A stretch of 64,000 bases of DNA from positions 5,456,001 through 5,520,000 of the forward strand of contig JAKZAN010000005.1 of assembly GCA_023053545.1 (NCBI GenBank). The letters are read 5' to 3'. The position numbers were made by a program, and so were the translations under genes. Position 1 is the first letter of the stretch. Each line of letters begins with the position of its first letter. This document shows positions 22,301 through 36,055 of the stretch, one piece after another. This DNA is from Lepidurus packardi (Eukaryota; Arthropoda; Branchiopoda; Notostraca; Triopsidae). Under the pieces are notes generated by a model that worked only from the letters and a program-made list of their open reading frames with translations, was not told where the DNA came from and searched no databases.

Positions 22301-25300
22301 GTTTTTGGGGTAAAGTTCCAAAAGGAAATCTAGACAAGAGGAAGGAGACAGAGACATCCAAAAAAGGAAGTTCTGCAAAGTTGGAAAAGTTAGAGGAGCA
22401 GCCAATCCAACAGCCATTCAACTTCCAAAATCCCACAAAAAAATACAAAATAAAAACTTTTCTGATCTTTTTTTTGGCCTTTCAACATCGAACGACGACT
22501 TCAAGTGATCTTGCGACAATTTTTTGGTTCAGTGGACACGTGGAGAAGAGAGACATAAATATCAAATCTTAAATCCCACACTGTTGACCCATTTAAAGTA
22601 CATGAAAGTGGGTTTTACCTCTGAATAGTGCTCTTCATTTTGCTGCAGTAAATCTACACATAATTCCGCCAGGTGAATTAAATCTTCCAGTTTTTTGGAT
22701 ACTGGTACAGGAAACTCCCCACTTAGGTCCTCTACATTACAGAAAGTTACGAGTTAGATACAGGTCAACAGGTTCCGTAACTAGTACAGCATTTAAGTAG
22801 TATTTGAAGACACTTTGCCATATTTTCCGGTAGAACGACCCTATTCCTCTGATTTAATTGATAGGGAACTTATACACTGTCTGACTTCTGCATACCAGCT
22901 ACATAGAATTAATTCCTCCCGAAACACTCGAAGTTTAGTCGTATTTTCGATATTAGAAATATGTAAAGACACGAGAAGAAAAGGAAGTACAGTACATGCC
23001 GCTTACTGTGGTCACGTTTGTCAAGGGAATATTGATTCCATTAAGCGGAGATTCTAATAGTCGAAAATCGGACATATGTACCAAACAAACAACGCACCGT
23101 CTACTTTTGACATTTCCCACACGTTTCCTTTTCTAGATTCATTTCACCTACTACTGTTTATTTCGTAACGATTTTTCAAAAATGTTGATAGAGACGATTG
23201 AGGAATTCCTAACTTCAACGGTCTCTCCCCTTCGTGGCATATCTTTTAAATTTAACTTGTCATAAGTTTTAATGAGCCGGAACTTTTCCTTTACATTTAA
23301 ATCAACTCTTTTCTTGTTCGTAGCCATTTTTATATAACCACAAGTTTAAAACACAACTAAGACTGCACCTTTGAAGCCTACTCCTACGCTTTGGTAGGGT
23401 TAACAAAGCGATATCCCATCTAATTTTCTCAGTCAATTAAAGGAACTGGTCATTCATTTGAATAGTCTGCTCATTTAGTTGACTGGGGAGTTTAGACGGG
23501 ATATCCCCCTAAGCGTAGAAGTAGGCTGAAAGTTACAGGATTGGTCAGAATGACGTAAAAGCTATGTCATTGGTCAATATGCAATGTCCATGTAGCAATC
23601 ACCACTGCAGTTTCGTTACCGTACATGTGAGGATTCTTTTTAAATGATCCTTATAACCGAATAAAATGGTATGAATTTTATCATTTTGAATCAGTCCTTT
23701 AAAATCTGATTCCGTAACAGGCTGATTCTAATAACCAGTGATCTATAAGCGGCATCTACTGTATGTTAACTAATATGACAGTATTCGTATAACTAAAAAT
23801 AATAAACATGCTAAACATTAGAACTAAGGAATAGTGATTTCGTATCGCACAACCAGAACACATTACCTTGTATGGTACTCTCCGCTCCTGGGAGTTGGCA
23901 GTGAAAAGACGGATAAAAGTGGTAATTTAATGTAATAGATAGTAAAAAAAAGGAAGTACCTTCAACTTTAGCTTCGCTAGCTAGTCTATTGTAATTAATC
24001 AAGGCTGCATTTTCCAGACATTTTTTAATAACTGCACGAACTTCATCGGTTGCCACTGGTGTCATGATATCCTTCATGAGAACGCGTTCCAATAAGGATA
24101 AAGTGGCTTTCAATGCTCCTTCGGGTCTCCCAAACGGAAAACATGATCTACTCGCCGAAAATGAATTCATTATTATACAAAAAGTATTCACATCACTTCT
24201 ACGTTGCAATAAAACTAAGATATTACCTAAAATTTGTAATTTGGTACTCCAACAAGCCTCGTAAGCGCTCTTTCACCTCCAGGAATTTGTCTTTCTCTTC
24301 GTGTGTCACCGTCCCAACTCCATCCGGCCTAAATTGAACAAAAGTAAATGAAACAATTAATTATCACAACTACACCGTATTTGACATTGGGCAGAATATT
24401 TTAAGAAAAAAGAAAGAAAGAAGTACAGAAAATCGGCCCCCATTCACTACGTGAGAACACTGACAAAACAATGGAAACGAATTTCGACAGTTGAGTCAAA
24501 CGAATGAGCAAATTGGCAATAATGACTGGGAGGGACGAAGAAAGCCATAAATGTAAAGGGGGAAAAAAAAGAACTGGCACCGAACTGGACATGAGCAACA
24601 TCCCACATACACTACTACAAGGGACACATGACTCATGACAAAACACCTTCTGGAACATTACCTGGCTGACGGCAATACACTGCTTTCCGTGTGCCTTGGA
24701 ACGAAGAAGGGGATTTTTTTAAAGCAGAAAAGACAATTTTGTATCTTTCCGACAGAGGAATTTTCTTTGGATAAGAAATAAAGATCCCCGCATTACATTA
24801 TAAGACGGCAAGACCTTATATTTTCTAAATTTTCCCTGGCTTTGATCCTTGTGCCCAATGTTACCTCTTCTTTGAATTCACATGAATGAATAATTAATAT
24901 AGCATGCCCTAAATCTTGACTTCTCTCGAGTCATAAATACGAGACAGGAGAAAAAAACAGAACGACATGAAATCGAGCCCAAGTCAAGTTCCAAAAAAAG
25001 TAAAAAAGAAATCTAAAAGAGATCTAAACTCCTCCACCAAAGAAAGAAGATACACGGTTTTTGTTCTATGTTTTTACCTGTTTCCATGGACGTGAGAGGC
25101 ACAAAAGGCAAAGCTGTAATGAATTAAGGTCGGATCCACCATTATGCCTCGTTCAGCCCGATCCAGCAAATCAGACAAGTAACACAAGTGCCGATAACAT
25201 CCTCGCACTCCATAACGGGCGCAGTACTCGTCTAGCACGAACACTTGACCGGGACTAAACCAGCCCTATTCAAGAACGTACAAAAAAGTGACATTTTTTT

Positions 25301-28300
25301 CGAACAGCTCTTTCATTGTGCTTCAATCTGAGCTCTTCCTTACCAGAGAACAATACGCGTCGTTAAGACGGAAATCTAGCGTTAAGGTCTGCAAGACGCG
25401 AAAGAGGGAGGCGTGATCGAATTTGCAAGGATCAGCTGAAATAAACTCTTCCATTCCGTGCTTCCTGGCTCTGTCAGTATCTTTTAAAAAAAGATACTCA
25501 ACACATTAATCAAACAGACAGAATCGGATAAAGGAGAGGCTTACCTCCTTGGATTTTCGCAATGGTAGCACTTTTGCCTGCAGGGGTCATGGGCGGGGTG
25601 GGTTTGTGACTCTGGCCAGTGGCTCGGTACATGGCATTAACCCAGAGATGGCTCTCGCCGTCATCATCTGCCGCATACAAAACGCTGTCGCCTTCTTTGA
25701 CCACATTGAAAAAGAACCGGCCACCTTCCAAGTCTGTGAAAAAGCAAATCGGATTAAAATAAGCCACGAACCTGGTTCAGGAGCTCCAACGTTACCCATG
25801 CCAACCATCAAATTGGCTGCGTTTTGATTATTAAAAATAAAAGGAATTGTTAGTTTTGTGAGCAAAGGGGACAAGAAATCCTTTCAAAAAGCTTAATCTC
25901 GGCTTACCGCTAGCAGGCTCTATAAAGTCAACAGTGTATCCGTCCAATTGCAGCATTTCAGTGGGTTCTGATTTCTTCTCCTTGTAGCTGCACATGGCGA
26001 AGTTGTACTGGGAGACTTGAACGAGGATAAAGTAACGTTTTTTCCATTTCTTCCATACAGTTTTGCCCAGGCAGTACAAATAACCACAGTTTTTCATATT
26101 AAGGGGCTTATCCATCCGGCAAGCCACTTTCATCCGCAAGTCTTTGTCTGGGGCGTTTTTCGGTACTTCCATGCGGTTCCATTCCGCTGCCTGTTTAACA
26201 ACGCCTTGTATAAAAAAAAAATCAACAGCATTGTAAATTGCATTACTTTGGATGACAGTGGGGTGGGATGCAGCACCACTCGCCCCAATTCTTTGTCTTC
26301 CAAGGCAAACATGCCTTCGGCTTCCGTGTATAATTTGAGCTTCACCACTGGCAAAGGGTGGATAGTAGTAAAATCGCCTTGCGTATCCCACCTAATTAGT
26401 TAAATTAGATTAAACTCTACAACCTATATGTTATGGTGGTTAATGAAAATCCTGATTGCCAATATTGAAAGAAGGGCAATAGGCGAAAGCCTACCCCTTA
26501 CAATACATTAAAAAAAAAAAACTCTAGAATCCAAACGTTGAAACGATTTTTACGGCTCCCGTACACCTTAACTCGATACAGACGGTTAGCAACGGACATT
26601 TCGGAACAACTTTTTGAGAAAACTAGTTTACGATTTATAAAAAAAATTCTTTGACAGTAATCCTGAGTTTGCTAACAGGTAGCGCACAACCAGTGCCCAT
26701 TTTTCCAATGAGTAATAAATTAGCAACATGCAAATGAAGCTTGGAATCACGAGAAATACGTTGACAAAAAGTATGTCCTTTGATTGTGCACTAACTGCTA
26801 AGAAAAGAAAACTTTTGTTTTAGATTGCTTTCAAATCTGACAAGCGTTTTCGAGAAATCTTGTTCCGAAAGTTCGACGACCTGAATTTGGGATATTGTGC
26901 TGCTATTGCAAACTATGGTGACATGTTGTACTTTTCAGAAACAAAACTAGAGTAGAAACTTCGCCGGCACTTAGCTATCTATTTCTTTTTTTACTTTCTT
27001 ACCCCAGGCTTTTCGCAAAACACTAACAAATGTCAGTGCCATCTGTTTCCCATCAATAAGGCTAAGGTATACGGGGGCCTTAATTGTAGATTCTAAATTC
27101 AATTTAAACAAAAAATTACATGGGTTTGGATGCTTCAGCCTGGTCTGTTTGCAACTTCTCGCCGCCTCCTTCAACTTCCATGGTGCAGTAGACTATTCGA
27201 TTAGGTGCGAGGGATTTTAAGCCCTTCACTTCCGTTATCAGCACCTAAAGTTTTTTCAAAAGAAGAACAAAGAGGTACTTGAGGATCCGTCTAGGTCATA
27301 TTCTCGATAATCTAAGAGGCATTCAAGGAGTTATACTTCTAAAGTGAAGGACAGAACTACATCCATCTTGGATAAAGAAGGTTCGTTGTCAGTCGAGTCC
27401 CCATCCAACTTGGAAAGCGAGCCTTGGGACCTACTATACCAAAGTTTACACATCAGAAGACGCAAGTCCAACAAGCTAAACAGAAAAAAAGAGCACAAGA
27501 AGCAAACAAGAAGAACCGGTGCCATGATAAGAATGTGCTGATCTTTTTTTTCTGGTAAGAAATTTGTATGAAGAAGGAGAAATATAAGTAAATATAGGGT
27601 ACGAAAGTGCAGAGCCAAAAAGCAACTTGCCTTAAAACAGAGCTTCTCCTTCTTTTCGATCCCCACAAGCCCAAGCAGCGGAGGCAGGAAAAATAGAAAG
27701 CAATTCATCGTCAAGTTATTTAGCTCCTCCCAGCAGTAACCGATACAAGAAAAGCAACGGTAATTGGATCAGGGGCGCAAAGAGACGAAACGAAAACAAA
27801 AAACGAACATATTCCGAATTTTCTCTGAATAACGAAACAAAAGCACACAAAAAGGAACAAAGACATGTTCCCTCTCTTTTTCCATCACCCCTGATTTAGA
27901 CAAATACCTGGAAACGTTATAACGTTTGAATTTCTGAAGGCCATATTTGGAGTCGGCCGTATTCTTGGAAACGGGCAAGGACTCCAAATTGGCCATTAGC
28001 AAGTTGATGGACGACTTGAGTTCTTCCACGTACAAAGACTCCATTTCTTTGAGTACAAAGCGCGGCATTAATTTCCGGTTCTGTTCAATAACAACGTAAG
28101 ACACTTGTATTGGGGAAAACATGAAAAGACCCTACTTTCTCCATCTCCGACACTTTCTGCATCCTGCCATCCAACTCCCGTCGAATGGCAGCGGCCTGCT
28201 CGTCGGCCGAGTCCAACTATACAAGAGAAACATGTCCTCATTAAATACTCCCGCTTTTTGCGTCAATCAACTAGCCCTTACCTGCAAGGCATTGTAAAGG

Positions 28301-30620
28301 AGTTGATGCTCAAACTTTTTCACGCCCAAAATTTGCTGGAACATGTCATACAGCTGTTCTTTGGTCAAAATGAGCTCGCTGTTAAAAGGCTGCATCATTC
28401 GAGGTTTTCTAGTATCCTCCTCCCCTGAGGATCAATGAAAATGCTATTAATTCCACGGAAATTAGCCAAAAATAATTAAATAATTTTACCACCTTTGAAA
28501 ATCGCGTCCCATTTCACCATCCAAGAGGTGAGGACAGTTTCTTTGCTCAAGCCATCGATTTCCGGTAAAGATCTGATGCGTTTTTCAATATTGGTACGGA
28601 AAACTTCTCGGAAATCTAACTGCGAAAACCCCCCGGCCTGAACCATTCTCAAGACTCGCTCTGACCGCAGGAAAATTTCAAAATAGTTCTGAATGGCATT
28701 ATGGAAAGCCTCGTCGGCCATGATTTGGGTTTCGCCCTTCATAAAACGCTGCAAAAAGCACGTTAGTCTTTTTTTTCAGATATAAAACTGTTTTTTTCTT
28801 AGACATTAGTACTTGAAATTGGGTTTGGAGCATGTCTAACTGCTGCTTGGAAACTTTAGTCTGTCGCCGAGTCATATCTGTGGGCTGTTTGGCATTGAAA
28901 GGATAGGCTACGGCCCGTGACACAAAGACATATAACTGAATCCGCCGCTTACGCTCTTCTTCCTCTCTTTCTTGCTTATCCTTGAAAAAACATGAGCAAA
29001 AAATAAGCAAAAAAGCCAGCGCCAGCCTAAGCGTTACTTGTAACTCCTGCTCTGCTTTGTCTGACGTCATAGATGGGGAGGGAGACGTGGGGCGGGGCAA
29101 AGTACCTCCTCGCGAGCTGACTGACCCGCCCAGTAGTCCGCTCTCTCCATGAACAGCCACAGAAGGTGATAGGTTCCTTAAAAAAAAAAAAAAAAATAAG
29201 AATAATAAATTCATAAAATCTAAGGAAATTGAATCAAGTAGAATTTAAAGTAAGCAGCAACAACGAGCTATTCCAATTTCGAACAGACTCTACACGCAGG
29301 TTCAACTGGAATGCATGGGAAATAAAAACAGCAAATCTGAGGAGTTTATTACTTTACCAAGGCTTGACGGTAAGAAAAGTACACTGTAAGTAAGCCCATA
29401 AATACTGGAACCTTTTTGTTCGAAGCGAGAGATAAATTCGAAGTTTAAGCCCTTTTAAGGGTCAAATTCAAAAGATATACAGCTGCGAAGAAAAATTTCC
29501 ATAAAAAAGGATAACTTGATTATTTTTTTTGAAGTCGCGTGAAGTTAATTTATCGTGGAAGTTGAGAGCTTTTCTAATCCCAAAAGTAAGCCTCGCTTGC
29601 CCTTTTCATTCAGTCTGATGCTACTTTTGATTGGATTAGCATGATTGGAGTTACCAGGACGTATTTTAGTTACCATGGTAATATGCCAAAAGGGGACATT
29701 TGCTTAGCTCACGTATGCACGAAGCAACGATAAAAAGCTACAACTTGTCTGCGTGCAATTTTGCCTCTTTTCCTTTTCCCCGTGCTTTTTCTGGTCTCGC
29801 TGGGCTAACAAAAATGGGTCGTTACACTTTTTTCAAAATTTTTCAAATATATAAAACGACAATAGAGCTCTTCCCCGGAAGAAAGAAAAAAACATGCCTG
29901 CTCAAAAAAAGAAGAAAGACTGATTTATGACTGTTTCTGAACTCCTAAGGGAAGAATGTCGTATTCAAGTAGGTTCCTCTGAAGGTAAATTATATCAGCT
30001 CGTGTAAAAGTAAAGACAGAATCAAGTCCATTATACTTTATTTTATGCAAAACAGGTATAAAAAAAGAAGAACTAAATACAGGTAGCAAAATCGAGTTGC
30101 AACGGGTCGCGAAAGCTTCCCAAGCCTCGCAAGTGCTAACGTAGTTATCGATCCGTAAAGTCGACCAGTGTGTGTGTGTGTGTGTTTGTCCCGAGCCACG
30201 ACTCGGAAGAAAACCCATAAGGTGTGTGGAAAAACATCCCTTTCCCCCTAAGTTTGAAAAGATTGGCAAACATGGTGAAAAGGTTCCAGTTTGACGTCAC
30301 ACCCTGCATTCTTAGTACTTCCAACGTCCGAATAACCTTTGCAAACTTTAAGTAATTCGATTCTGATCATTTACTCAAAAAAGCAAAAAAGGGCAAAAGA
30401 AGTTGCACAATTACTTCGACAAGGATCCAGTTATGCTAGGCACTTCCAAGCCCGGCCCTCCCACAAACGTGTGGTGGGCGTGTCCGATAGGCGGTCCTCC
30501 CGCCGCTGAAGCGGCCGAGGATGAAGGTGGAGCAGCACCCGATTCATGGATCGTCTTGGATTCGACGTGGACCTCGTCATCTCCGTCACTTTCTTCCTCT
30601 GATGAACTGGGATCAATCAT
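19114..30620 (-). CDS. Cadps: Calcium-dependent activator protein for secretion (CAPS/Cadps, unc-31)
   Basis: About 1376-1382 aa (human about 1350). Phase-consistent exons: 30415-30620, 29038-29176, 28813-28980, 28490-28748, 28282-28424, 28136-28216, 27908-28080, 27337-27430, 27120-27244, 26247-26391, 25908-26190, 25772-25816 (45 nt), 25545-25733, 25344-25480, 25078-25265, 24227-24328, 23960-24147, 23867-23887 (21 nt), 22619-22731, 21659-21815, 21455-21596, 21234-21389, 21028-21181, 20811-20969, 20636-20752, 20129-20233, then 19864-19985 or 19400-19538, then 19114-19333. The start [11 protein letters not shown] and the core ([35 protein letters not shown]) are highly conserved. A C2-like region spans about 410-510, a PH domain about 540-670 ([16 protein letters not shown]), and the Munc13-homology region about 930-1180. 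The protein primes dense-core vesicles for Ca2+-triggered release by binding PIP2, SNAREs and vesicles. The C-terminal exons differ by isoform, as noted separately. Confidence 0.95.
19400..19538 (-). CDS. Cadps: CAPS penultimate exon, downstream copy, with a frameshift as written
   Basis: Good acceptor (19539) and donor (GTAACT at 19399). It starts [11 protein letters not shown], the conserved family segment, and later encodes [19 protein letters not shown], also conserved (vertebrates have LNSKTYETI...LTVEEAT). The two parts are in different frames: the exon is 139 nt, one base short of the 140 needed, and as written it reaches a stop right after QGVMEKS, around 19489-19497. The defect sits by an A-run near 19494-19500, so a base-calling or assembly error is possible, as is a real mutation. 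The terminal exon needs entry in phase 2, which a 140-nt exon would supply. Confidence 0.8.
19864..19985 (-). CDS. Cadps: CAPS alternative penultimate exon, upstream duplicate
   Basis: This segment follows an acceptor at 19986 and starts [16 protein letters not shown], aligning residue for residue with the downstream copy (DFELQGV shared exactly; TVQER matching TVQQR; ETE matching TEEA). It is therefore a diverged tandem exon duplicate. If read through, it ends at a TGA at 19860-19862 after NGLL, giving a short C-terminus. If spliced at the weak donor GTGAAG at 19863, it leaves in phase 2 and joins the last exon in frame. Either way it would be an alternative to the 19400-19538 exon. Whether it is used cannot be told from the DNA. 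Confidence 0.65.
20286..20617. mobile_element. hAT-like MITE with many GATC motifs in a CAPS intron
   Basis: Ends are inverted repeats: CAGTGTTCCGGATCTTT at the left and CAGTGTTGTGGATCTTT at the right (reverse strand). The 332-bp interior has no long open frame on family evidence. It contains 14 GATC tetranucleotides, far above chance, as expected of the subterminal transposase-binding repeats of hAT elements. An exact 8-bp target duplication is not visible, so the superfamily is tentative. It lies between the CAPS exons at 20129-20233 and 20636-20752. Confidence 0.55.
22990..23761 (-). mobile_element. Tigger/pogo-like non-autonomous transposon, copy A, in a CAPS intron
   Basis: The ends are inverted repeats, CAGTACATGCCGCTTA on the left and CAGTAGATGCCGCTTA on the right (reverse strand), flanked by TA on both sides, the target duplication of Tc1/mariner and pogo elements. 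At 772 bp it is too short to be autonomous. Inside, on the minus strand, 23151-23327 is an open frame of 58 codons starting [19 protein letters not shown], the start of a CENP-B-type DNA-binding domain, which then diverges by frameshift. Two related copies occur at 48459 and 55897. It interrupts the CAPS intron between the 21-nt exon (23867-23887) and 22619-22731. Confidence 0.8.
23375..23527. repeat. Fold-back sequence inside the Tigger-like element
   Basis: A 153-bp segment whose ends, AGCCTACTCCTACGCTT and AAGCGTAGAAGTAGGCT, pair with one mismatch; further in, gatatccc and a block around tcagtcaattaaa also pair with their partners. Related fold-backs stand at the same place in the copies at 48910-49063 and about 56265-56758, so it belongs to the family and is not a private insertion. 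Confidence 0.65.
26554..27079. mobile_element. TTAA-flanked MITE, copy in a CAPS intron
   Basis: Left end GGCTCCCGTACACCTTAA and right end, reversed, GGCCCCCGTATACCTTAG. The right flank is TTAA; the left flank has become TTAC. A second copy at 58764-59489 has TTAA on both sides. TTAA duplications are typical of piggyBac-type insertion, though these ends are not the classic CCC start. It has no coding capacity and sits in the CAPS intron between exons 27120-27244 and 26247-26391. Confidence 0.65.
29177..30414. other. Cadps: First intron of CAPS
   Basis: A 1.24-kb intron, long for this gene, which may contain regulatory sequence or alternative first exons; none was recognised. It holds a (TG)n run at about 30169-30186. 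Confidence 0.5.
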
Positions 30621-33160
30621 AATGTCCTATAGTGCTCCTGTAAATGACATAAAGATATCAATGAATACGTCAACTTATAAATAAAAAGGTTTTAATGCAA
30701 TCTTAATCCTTTCCTTGCGCTTATGCCTGGCACGGGGAGGCAAAGATAAAAGGGCTCAAACTGGGAGAAAAAGTTATCCTATTTGTGGGCCACCGCAGCT
30801 CAGATCGGAGACTCAAGTGGCCTATAAACACCCGGGCCTCGTATCATCCTTGTCATTGCCAACGTCCGGTTTTCATGGTGATTAAAGTACGACATGGTAC
30901 AGTATAGCCTTACAGGAAATGGACGTGAGCTCCGAATGCCCGGGAAAAAAGTAAGAGGGATAACAAAAAAATAAATAAAAGGGAAATCTGCGCCAAAAGC
31001 TCGCCAGACTGTTAGCCATTTGGCGCCCCACCGTGGAAACGAGGGGCAATAATTCTACATCAATGTATCTATATGTATAGACAGCTTTCCCAATATCTTT
31101 TAGGTTTTGTTACGCTTAAGAGGCGACCAGAGACAAAACACCGTTTTCCTTTGCTTTCCATTTTTCTTGGGACGGAATCTAATGACGGACACGGAGCTTG
31201 AGAGGCGCTACTGAATATGAAAGGGATCTTCTTCGGCAAGCGTTAGATCTCTTATCTAAAAGACCCACATGTTTGAATTGTTTTGAAGGAAATTGTCAGA
31301 AAGGAAAAGATAACAGGACCGTACATTTCGAGGCTGTAAGCCTTTTCGGGTGGCGTGGCGACTCAAACTCGGTGTATACTACTCGCTGTGAAACAGGTCA
31401 ATCAATAGTGAGGGAGGGGGATGGGGATGGAGTAGAGTGACGAAGACGCCAGCAAGTTCCAGGGCCCGAGGAAGAGCTTTCGACTCGAGGAAGAAACAAC
31501 TTGGGTGCTGCCCCTTTTCTTTAGCATTGAAAAGACGTGCCGTGCCCATGCAAGAATTGGTGCTATTATGTTTTTCAGGTGTAACTTGAAAGCTTGGTGT
31601 CGTTTTTAAACTTGAGATAGGGTTTTAGGGACTTTTATCTTTTCAAACAACTCCCTAGTTCTTGTTTTCTGAATAATTACTGGGATAAGGATAACACCAA
31701 CTTAAGAATTCTCCTTTTGTCAAACAACAGCTTCAGCATACTAACTATTGCTCCAAAAAGCATAACGACGTTCCTGATGTCTTCTTGTTTGGTTTTAGTC
31801 AGGGTCGGGTTACCTTCCTAGCTCAACTGTAATTAATAGCAATAGTCATTATAAGCCTGAAGTCAAGCCATTGCGTGAACGGCAAAAAAAAAATCCTTGG
31901 GGACTTAAAATGAAGAACTATCTGACCGAGTTCAAGACTCGTAAAGGGAATGTACGAATTTAGATATTTAAAATTTTATGTTTACTTTTAACCTCACTAG
32001 GCTTCTCAGTTCTCTGCAGTTTCCCACTCGGAACTTTTTTAAAAATGCGTTTTTATCGTGTCGTAATTCGGCGCAAATCAATGAGCACTATTACACGAAT
32101 GAGCACACAACCATCTAATGCCAAAATTAGCTGAGAGGAAGTTCAATTTCAGTCCAAAATACTTCGAAAAAATACAGAACAAACATACGCGACTTCACCC
32201 GGGCTCCGCAGACGGAACTGTCAACTTTTGGAATCGTAATCGAATGGTGTGATAAAGTATCACGATTTAGTAAAAAGTATCGATGCCACAAAATTTGGAA
32301 CTGATCTTTCTAACTTACGTCATGGTCGATTCTAATAGTCAAAGTTGAAACTCTAGTCAAATGTAGGAGAAAGATAATTTACATTTATTTCCATACATTG
32401 AAGTATTTTAAATAATGTAACATAACACATTTTTAGTTAGAGACCAATTAAAAAAAAACTAAACTAACTCGTGGCGACTAACTAAAAAAATGTAATATCT
32501 GGTAATCTCAAATTGAATTAAAATATCCATTCTTATTCTCTTAGTAAAACGACGGGTTCTTTTTTAGTCCAGCGCAATCAACCAATGAGAGAGCAGTTTC
32601 GCGGTTCATTTCGCGGTCTAGCATTTCGCGTTTTGTCCACACCCTCCTTGCAAAGAAAGGAACTTAAATTGTATTGATTATTGTATGTTTTATGAAATTA
32701 TTGTAAGAAGAAACTTGCCAGGATTGTCAATCCTTAATTTTTCAAAGTAAGTGTTGGCCTCTTACAATACAGTCAAGAACCAAGGTTAATGAGAAGCCAC
32801 AATGGAATTAAAACAAAAAAGACACTAGTGACCCAGGGATATTGTTACCTATAGTAATTTAATAAACAATTAATATTTAATGCAAATTAGAGCTCGCGTA
32901 ACAAAGATTCCTTTAGCATTTTGTATTGTTTATTTACGTTTTGAAAACTTGAACGATAACTTGAAATCAAGTTATTCAGTTTGTAATTATCAAACTGACA
33001 TTTGGTTGTGACATTAAGATTAACATTCAAGAAGAAATATACAATCCAGAAAAAAAGCATCTAGTGATAAATTTAATCAAAACTCGGGCCGCACGGCAAT
33101 AAGCACAAATTGATGATCCAGCGGCGTACTTGATAGGACAAACAAGACAAGACATTGGCT
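30621..33160. other. Intergenic region between divergent CAPS and TRMU
   Basis: It should contain the CAPS promoter (near 30621-31100) and the TRMU promoter (near 33000-33160). No other exon was recognised. The piece at 32598-32646, with TTTCGCG three times then TTTTGTCCACACC, matches the end of the candidate element at 11030-11495 and marks a repeat remnant. Confidence 0.4.
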
Positions 33161-34657
<1,497 letters not shown>

Positions 34658-34833
34658 ACCATATTTTTGTATTATAGCATAAGTAATGTTGTATGAGTGC
34701 ATAAAAGGAGAACAGTTAATTTATATAAAAATCTGATTGCTTTGATTGAGTCCCCGACCTAGGAAAAAAACAAACAAATTATGGCACATTTTCCCCTGGT
34801 TTGGCACACCTCAGCGAGATCTTGCCAGACAGA

Positions 34834-36055
34834 TCACGCTAATGAGGAAATTGGAGTATTACAATTGCCATGGTACAAGTAAACTGGACCAGCACATTGG
34901 AAATAGTCCTCGAAAACTTCCTCATAACCTTTGTTGCGCCACCACTGGCAGAGCTGCCTGTTCCAGTTGCACGGCAACTGATGAAATAAATCAGGATGCT
35001 CCAGGGCGACCAGGGTATAAAAATCCTGATCGCCTAAATGGCCTTTGAAGTTGTACTTGGTTGTCAGGTTGACCACCGTGTCCTGCTTCAGAAGGTCTGG
35101 GTAAAGAAACGAGCGTCGCAGCCGATCGAGGTCCATAAGAATTAAGCCGCTGTTAAAGCCAGGGAAGCCCTTACCACGAGGTTCCCCTAGCAGAGTATTT
35201 TTATGCTTGTTTCGGTACGAATAAAGGATGTGACGGTAAACGGGAGACAATTCCGGAGCCAATCCCATCAAATTGGAGTCGGTAAACTGATTAAACTGGT
35301 CATTCAAGCCCTTGATATCTGAGTTGAATTCCGTGTCGACGTCGACTAGGATTAGCCGATGAATATTGTCCGGCAAAAATTCGTATAGGGTCAGCGATAA
35401 GAAGAAAAGGGCATCACTGTAGTAAGTACCTGGCCGGGCCGTGAAATGCTGCTGCATGTGCGTAATCAGGTCTTTGGATCGTTTAATTTGCTTCTCTATA
35501 TCGTACACGCAGATCTATATTAAAAAACAAGAAGTTTATAATATAAACTGTAATATAGAAGTACAAAGTGAATAACCCAAATAGTACCTTGGCAGTAGCT
35601 TCAAATCTTTCGAGTTCCATTTGAAGAACATCGGAGGCGATCCCCACACTCTCGGTGTCACTCAAAAGGTGAAAACTGACGGGAACACTGGTATATTTGA
35701 GTAAAGAGTGCAGAAATTGCTGGAGTTTTGAACGCAAGGCTGGAGTGGTTTCTGCTCGGGCAAAAATGATTCCCACGTCGACCATTGATGAGTAGTTGAG
35801 CAGAGAAATGGCTGGATTTCCACGCAGGTAGCATGAGTAAGTGTGATTTTGGCTTTCAGTATTAGACGTGACTTCGACTGAGGAGTTCGACGAAACAGGT
35901 GTATCTGCACCTGTCGTTAATGCACATGCAACGGTGTTGAACGACATGGGCCTCCATTTCAGGCTTACATTTTCTTGGAAATACAAGAGTCCCAATAAAG
36001 TGAGCATACACAATGCTAGAAATACATTCAAAACCAATTTAAGGCGTAAATTCAT
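34834..36055 (-). CDS. XXYLT1: Xyloside xylosyltransferase 1 (XXYLT1-like)
   Basis: Two exons, 35588-36055 and 34834-35514, joined in phase 0 across a 73-bp intron; 382 aa (human 393). The enzyme adds the terminal alpha-1,3-xylose to Xyl-Glc on EGF repeats of Notch and similar proteins in the ER. The start at 36055 gives a type II anchor (LKLVLNVFLALCMLTLLGLL). The GT8 core follows: VDVGIIFARAE, ALFFLSLTLYEFLPD, the metal-binding DxD in LILVDVDTEF (Asp about 214 and 216), LAPELSPVYRHILYSYRNKH, GFPGFNSGLILMDL, FKGHLGDQDFYTLVALEHP, CNWNRQLCQWWR and the terminal YHGNCNTPI with the conserved HGN. Several N-glycosylation sites lie in the stem. The gene is convergent with TRMU; the stop codons are 176 bp apart, so the 3' UTRs probably overlap. 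Confidence 0.95.

Noticed and set aside
21969-22448. 159-codon minus-strand frame inside CAPS
   Set aside because: It lies in an intron and is made of Phe/Ser/Leu from T-rich sequence, with no CAPS similarity or matching phase.
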